Source: an uncultured Paracoccaceae bacterium (GTDB taxonomy: Bacteria; Pseudomonadota; Alphaproteobacteria; Rhodobacterales; Rhodobacteraceae). Taken from it: DNA of 64,000 nucleotides. The notes beneath the pieces were generated by a model that saw only the letters and a list, made by a program, of their open reading frames with translations, was not told the DNA's origin and ran no database searches. Positions 60,677 to 64,000 of this stretch are shown here, piece by piece; the stretch's first letter is position 1; every line of letters begins with the position of its first letter. The position numbers and the translations under genes are program-made. The stretch lies in contig CANLVP010000003.1 in the NCBI GenBank assembly GCA_947494675.1, positions 483,791 to 547,790 on the forward strand, given 5' to 3'.

Positions 60677-61747
60677 ATGCCAAACCCAATCATTTCAGTC
60701 CGGAACGCCGTCAAGACGTATGGGAAGGTCCGCGCGCTTGACAATGTGGCGCTGGATATCCGTGAAGGCGAGTTTCTGACACTGCTCGGCCCATCAGGAT
60801 CTGGCAAGACAACTCTGCTCTCTGCAATTGCTGGCTTTCTCTCAGTGACCAGCGGCTCCATTCATGCAAGAGGGGCAGAGATAACGCATCTACCACCTGA
60901 AAAGCGCGACTTTGCAATGGTGTTTCAGGGGTATGCGTTGTTTCCCACAATGACCGTGGCGGAAAACGTAGGCTACCCCCTGCGTGTGAGAAAGATGCCC
61001 AATGCCGAACGCGCCGAACGGGTGCGAGAATGCCTTGAGTTGGTGCAGATGTCAGGCTTTGCGGACCGAATGCCACACCAGCTTTCCGGGGGGCAACAGC
61101 AACGTATCGCTCTGGCAAGAGCACTCTCATTCAAGCCTGATGTCTTGCTCCTCGATGAGCCACTCTCGGCGCTCGACAAAAAGCTTCGGGCCGATCTTCA
61201 GTGGGAGCTTAAAGCCCTGCACGACAGACTGGGAGTGACCTTTATCTACGTCACGCACGACCAGGACGAAGCAATGTCGATGTCCGACCGCGTCATTATT
61301 CTGAGTGATGGATCTGTTCAGCAAGAAGGCGCACCGGCCGAGCTCTACAACCGTCCCCGAAACAAGTTCGTGGCGAGTTTTCTGGGGAAATCAAACTTTG
61401 TCCCGGCCCAGATCAGGAAACAGGCCAACGGAACATACACGGCGCAAGTTGCTCAAGAGAGTTTTGAGCTTTCTGCAGAGCCTGAGGTGAATATCGACGG
61501 AAAGGCTTGCCTTGCCATTCGCCCGGAACGCGTCCGATTGGGGCTTCCGGGGCTAGAGTGTTTTGCCGGTCGTATTCGTCAAATCAGCTACCTCGGCGAA
61601 CGTTGCCTCGTCTTGGTCGATCACGAAGAATTCGGCGAAATCTTAATCTCGCAAACGACTTGGAATGCCAGCCTGCCACCTGAACCCAATATGGAGATCA
61701 GCTTCGGATGGGACTGCAAGGCGTGTGTTCCGATAGCGGAAAATTGA
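60677..61747 (+). CDS. ABC transporter ATP-binding protein (PotA-like)
   Basis: A 356-residue ATPase of the spermidine/putrescine type: Walker A GPSGSGKTT, signature LSGGQQQRIALARALS, Walker B LLLDEPLSALDKKLR, switch histidine in YVTHDQDEAMSMSDR, and a C-terminal TOBE-like domain (LAIRPERVRLGLPG). It is the first gene of a four-gene transporter operon that continues past the window. Such importers carry polyamines, amino-acid derivatives or other small cations. Confidence 0.92.
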   Translation: MPNPIISVRNAVKTYGKVRALDNVALDIREGEFLTLLGPSGSGKTTLLSAIAGFLSVTSGSIHARGAEITHLPPEKRDFAMVFQGYALFPTMTVAENVGYPLRVRKMPNAERAERVRECLELVQMSGFADRMPHQLSGGQQQRIALARALSFKPDVLLLDEPLSALDKKLRADLQWELKALHDRLGVTFIYVTHDQDEAMSMSDRVIILSDGSVQQEGAPAELYNRPRNKFVASFLGKSNFVPAQIRKQANGTYTAQVAQESFELSAEPEVNIDGKACLAIRPERVRLGLPGLECFAGRIRQISYLGERCLVLVDHEEFGEILISQTTWNASLPPEPNMEISFGWDCKACVPIAEN

Positions 61748-61753
61748 GCGGCG

Positions 61754-61776
61754 GACGCGCGACCCTTTCACGCGTC
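61754..61776 (+). terminator. Intercistronic hairpin between ATPase and binding-protein genes
   Basis: GACGCG (61754-61759) and CGCGTC (61771-61776) form a 6 bp stem with an 11 nt loop and are followed by AAAAAA. In this operon the hairpin precedes the binding-protein gene instead of following it. Confidence 0.35.
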
Positions 61777-61846
61777 AAAAAACAGAAACGCGAAGACCCG
61801 AAATATCAAGGGTCGGCAAAAAATGTAGACAACTTGGAGAAAGCCA

Positions 61847-62974
61847 ATGGAAACAACAGATGAACAATTCAAGATCGACCTCGCTGAAATAGCGGTCGAG
61901 AAATACAAGGCGGGCAGCTTGTCGCGACGCGGGTTCCTGACGGCACTGGGGGCGATGGGATTGGTGCCACTACTTGGCAAAGGTGCGCACGCACAAGCCA
62001 GCGAAATCGTGATTTGTAACTGGGGCGGTGCGGCATCCGACATCCTCGCCGATGTTCTGGGCACAGCCTACACTGCCGAGACAGGTATCCCGCTGCGCGT
62101 AGATGGTGCGGGTCCTTCGCCGGGCAAGGTGCGCGCCATGGTCGAAAGTGGTGCCGTCGTTTGGGATGTGCTCGACAGCGGCGCGGGCTCTGCCATCGTC
62201 ATGAACGAAGCCGGTGTGATCCAACCCATTGATTATGACATTGTTGATGCCTCCAAGGTTCTTGAAGGCACGGCGCTTCCCTTTGCCATCGGCAACTACC
62301 TCTTTGGCTACGGACTGGCGACAAACCCAACGATGCTTCCCAACGGCGTGCCGCAAAACTGGGCAGATGTCTGGGATGTAGAGCAGTTCCCCGGCATTCG
62401 CACTTTCCGTAAATCTGTGCGCGGCCAATTGGAAAGCGCGGTTCTCGCGATGGGGATTCCAAAAGAGGACGTCTATGATTTCCTTGATGAAGATGGGCTA
62501 AGGGCCGCCATCGCCAAGTTCCGTGAATTGCGCGAAAATATCATTGTCTGGGGGTCGGGCTCTGAAAGTCAGAACCTATTCTTGCAGGGCGAAGTGGCAA
62601 TGGGCAAGATTTGGTCGACGCGCGCCTTTCTGCTGAAAGACCAGATGGAACCGGGCACCTTCGAGTTGAGCTTTGAGGGCGGCGTATTGCAGCCGGGAAT
62701 GTGGGCTGTGCCTCAGAAAAACCCAGCCGGAACCGAAGCGGCGATGAATTTCATCGCTTTGACGCAAGATCCGGATCTGCAGATTGAATGGTTCAATGCC
62801 ATCGGCAACGCGCCCATCAATCCCGAGGCCGCAGCGAAAGTGCCCAGTGAGTTGGCTGCATGGAACCCGGCAGACGCCGCGAATGTAGCCAAAATGGTCA
62901 TCTATTCAGACGAGTGGTACGGCAAGAACCAAGTCCACGCCGAAGAGCTCTATATTGACGCACTCATTGGCTGA
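61847..62974 (+). CDS. ABC transporter substrate-binding protein (PotD/PotF-like), Tat signal
   Basis: A 375-residue periplasmic protein with a twin-arginine signal: LSRRGFLTALGAMGLVPLLG, cleaved near AHAQAS. The mature domain reads EIVICNWGGAASDILADVLG and GKVRAMVESGAVVWDVLDSG, typical of family 1/6 polyamine-like binding proteins. The ATG at 61847 has GGAG upstream. The ligand is unknown; the neighbouring carbamoylase suggests an amino-acid derivative or carbamoyl compound. Confidence 0.9.
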   Translation: METTDEQFKIDLAEIAVEKYKAGSLSRRGFLTALGAMGLVPLLGKGAHAQASEIVICNWGGAASDILADVLGTAYTAETGIPLRVDGAGPSPGKVRAMVESGAVVWDVLDSGAGSAIVMNEAGVIQPIDYDIVDASKVLEGTALPFAIGNYLFGYGLATNPTMLPNGVPQNWADVWDVEQFPGIRTFRKSVRGQLESAVLAMGIPKEDVYDFLDEDGLRAAIAKFRELRENIIVWGSGSESQNLFLQGEVAMGKIWSTRAFLLKDQMEPGTFELSFEGGVLQPGMWAVPQKNPAGTEAAMNFIALTQDPDLQIEWFNAIGNAPINPEAAAKVPSELAAWNPADAANVAKMVIYSDEWYGKNQVHAEELYIDALIG

Positions 62975-63000
62975 TCTGCACAAGAAGGACGATCCCGAAG

Positions 63001-63834
63001 ATGTCGGAAAAGACCAGATACTGGATGCTTGCCTTGCCAGCATTGGCACTGATGATGATCTTTTACATCTGGCCAGTTTTGAACATCTTCGGGATTTCAC
63101 TCACCGAACCCGAGCCGGGGTTCGGGAACTACACCCGGATGTTTGATTCCAATGCGGTGAAGGTGAGTTTTGTTCTCACGTTCCGCATTGCAGCCATTAC
63201 AACAGTCTTTTGTCTGCTCTTAGGCTACATCGTCGCCTACACGATCACGACATACGGCGGCCGCCGCGCGCCCTTAATGCTCGGCTTAGTTTTGTTGCCC
63301 TTTTGGGTCTCCGTTTTGGTGCGTTCCTTTGCATGGATCGTCCTCTTGGGACGCTCAGGTCTGGTGAACGATACCATGATGGACTGGGGTATCATCGAGA
63401 CGCCCTTACGGTTGATGCATAACGAGCTGGGTGTGTTGATCTCAATGGTCCACGTCATGTTGCCTTTTGCGATCCTGCCAATGCTGGCGAATATGCGCGG
63501 CATCTCTCAGAGCCACATGATGGCAGCGCGCGGCCTTGGCGCGAGCGAGTGGCGTGCTTTCCGCGAAGTTTATTTCCCGCAAACACTACCCGGTGTCTTC
63601 TCGGGCGGCCTGCTGGTCTTTGTGTTGTCGCTTGGGTTCTTCATTACGCCGGCACTCTTGGGTGGCGGTCGTGTCATGATGATTTCTGAATATATCTCCT
63701 ATCAGATTCAGGAACTCTTGCGTTGGGGACTGGCCACTGCGCTGTCGTCCGCTTTGCTGGTGGCGACCGCTCTGGTTCTGATTGTTGCAGGGAATTTTGT
63801 GAACCTGCGCAAAACCTTTCTGGAGCGCAAATAA
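63001..63834 (+). CDS. ABC transporter permease (PotB-like)
   Basis: A 277-residue permease with six hydrophobic segments. It begins MSEKTRYWMLALPALALMMI and has the EAA loop MAARGLGASEWRAFREVYFP. GYIVAYTITTY and LLPFWVSVLVRSFAWIVLLG are typical PotB text. It lies 26 nt after the binding protein and ends on TAATG, which starts the next permease. Confidence 0.92.
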   Translation: MSEKTRYWMLALPALALMMIFYIWPVLNIFGISLTEPEPGFGNYTRMFDSNAVKVSFVLTFRIAAITTVFCLLLGYIVAYTITTYGGRRAPLMLGLVLLPFWVSVLVRSFAWIVLLGRSGLVNDTMMDWGIIETPLRLMHNELGVLISMVHVMLPFAILPMLANMRGISQSHMMAARGLGASEWRAFREVYFPQTLPGVFSGGLLVFVLSLGFFITPALLGGGRVMMISEYISYQIQELLRWGLATALSSALLVATALVLIVAGNFVNLRKTFLERK

Positions 63835-64000
63835 TGCCAAGATCGACCCTGCACATCTTCTTTTCCACCGGCTGCTGGATGGTTTTGGCCTTTCTTGTCC
63901 TTCCGATCCTTGTCGTCATTCCCGTCTCGTTTACCGACACCGCGTTCATTGGATTGCCGCGCGATGGACTATCGCTCCAGCATTACGAAACCTTCCTGCG
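63834..64000 (+). CDS. ABC transporter permease (PotC-like), N-terminal part
   Basis: The ATG at 63834 shares a base with the previous stop. The 55 residues visible include MPRSTLHIFFSTGCWMVLAF, a hydrophobic first helix, and VIPVSFTDTAF, the start of the first periplasmic loop as in PotC-type permeases. The frame is open to the end of the window, where the gene is cut. Confidence 0.85.
   Translation, partial: MPRSTLHIFFSTGCWMVLAFLVLPILVVIPVSFTDTAFIGLPRDGLSLQHYETFL

Noticed and set aside
61754-61776. Hairpin followed by AAAAAA as a strong intrinsic terminator
   Set aside because: The A-run would give U only on the opposite strand, and transporter genes continue in the same direction, so full termination on the plus strand is unlikely.
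1-64000. tRNA, rRNA, CRISPR, insertion sequence or prophage
   Set aside because: Looked for cloverleaf-like ends, repeat-spacer patterns, transposase motifs and phage proteins; none was seen.

Overview
This 64 kb window looks like part of the chromosome of a marine alphaproteobacterium of the Rhodobacterales (Roseobacter group). The reasons are moderately high GC, tightly overlapping catabolic operons (many ATGA or TGATG junctions), a very high density of ABC uptake systems, paired hydantoinase/oxoprolinase genes, an aglEFGAK-type alpha-glucoside operon and VPLPA-CTERM proteins. The genus cannot be fixed from the sequence alone. I found no rRNA, tRNA, CRISPR array, insertion sequence or phage genes.

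Layout. (1) 1-7492, +: an amino-sugar operon. It holds the end of a solute-binding protein, an MsmK/UgpC-type ATPase, a Gfo/Idh/MocA oxidoreductase, two tandem SIS proteins, a ROK kinase, NagA and CutC. (2) 7740-18450, -: an eight-gene operon, in transcription order XRE-cupin regulator, GAF protein, HyuA2, HyuB2, MDR oxidoreductase, M24 peptidase, HyuA1, HyuB1. It is divergent from (3) 18594-26383, +: a dipeptide-type ABC transporter (five genes), a proline-racemase-family enzyme and a third, partnerless HyuB. Regions 2 and 3 share a 143 bp control region with a symmetric operator and together look like one regulon. I suggest uptake and opening of cyclic amides or cyclic, proline-containing dipeptides. 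(4) 26465-32005, -: a second oligopeptide ABC operon, divergent from (5) a LysR regulator and a glutaminase (32422-34330).

(6) 34817-38478: a secreted protein of unknown function, divergent from a CadC-like DNA-binding/TPR membrane protein and a secreted TPR protein. (7) 39046-44773: a secreted three-part PL7 alginate lyase, a LuxR regulator and two VPLPA-CTERM cell-surface proteins. (8) 44864-45783: an ArsR/DUF6428 divergent pair with a clear operator. (9) 46168-53929: the alpha-glucoside operon (aglEFGAK, -) and its divergent LacI regulator, with an operator-like palindrome in front of each. (10) 54035-57643: an AraC regulator with a divergent SDR, a frameshifted LysE-type exporter and a P-loop protein. 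(11) 57949-64000: DUF1028 and an N-carbamoyl-D-amino-acid hydrolase, divergent from a LysR regulator that is followed by a PotABCD-like transporter cut by the window end.

A recurring structural feature is a stable hairpin directly after the solute-binding-protein gene in four of the five ABC operons (197-227, 20194-20227, 30343-30374, 51386-51410). This suggests that binding-protein messages are stabilised or the downstream genes attenuated by the same means in each operon. The window as a whole reads as a nutrient-scavenging region for amino sugars, alpha-glucosides, alginate, peptides, cyclic amides and N-carbamoyl compounds.
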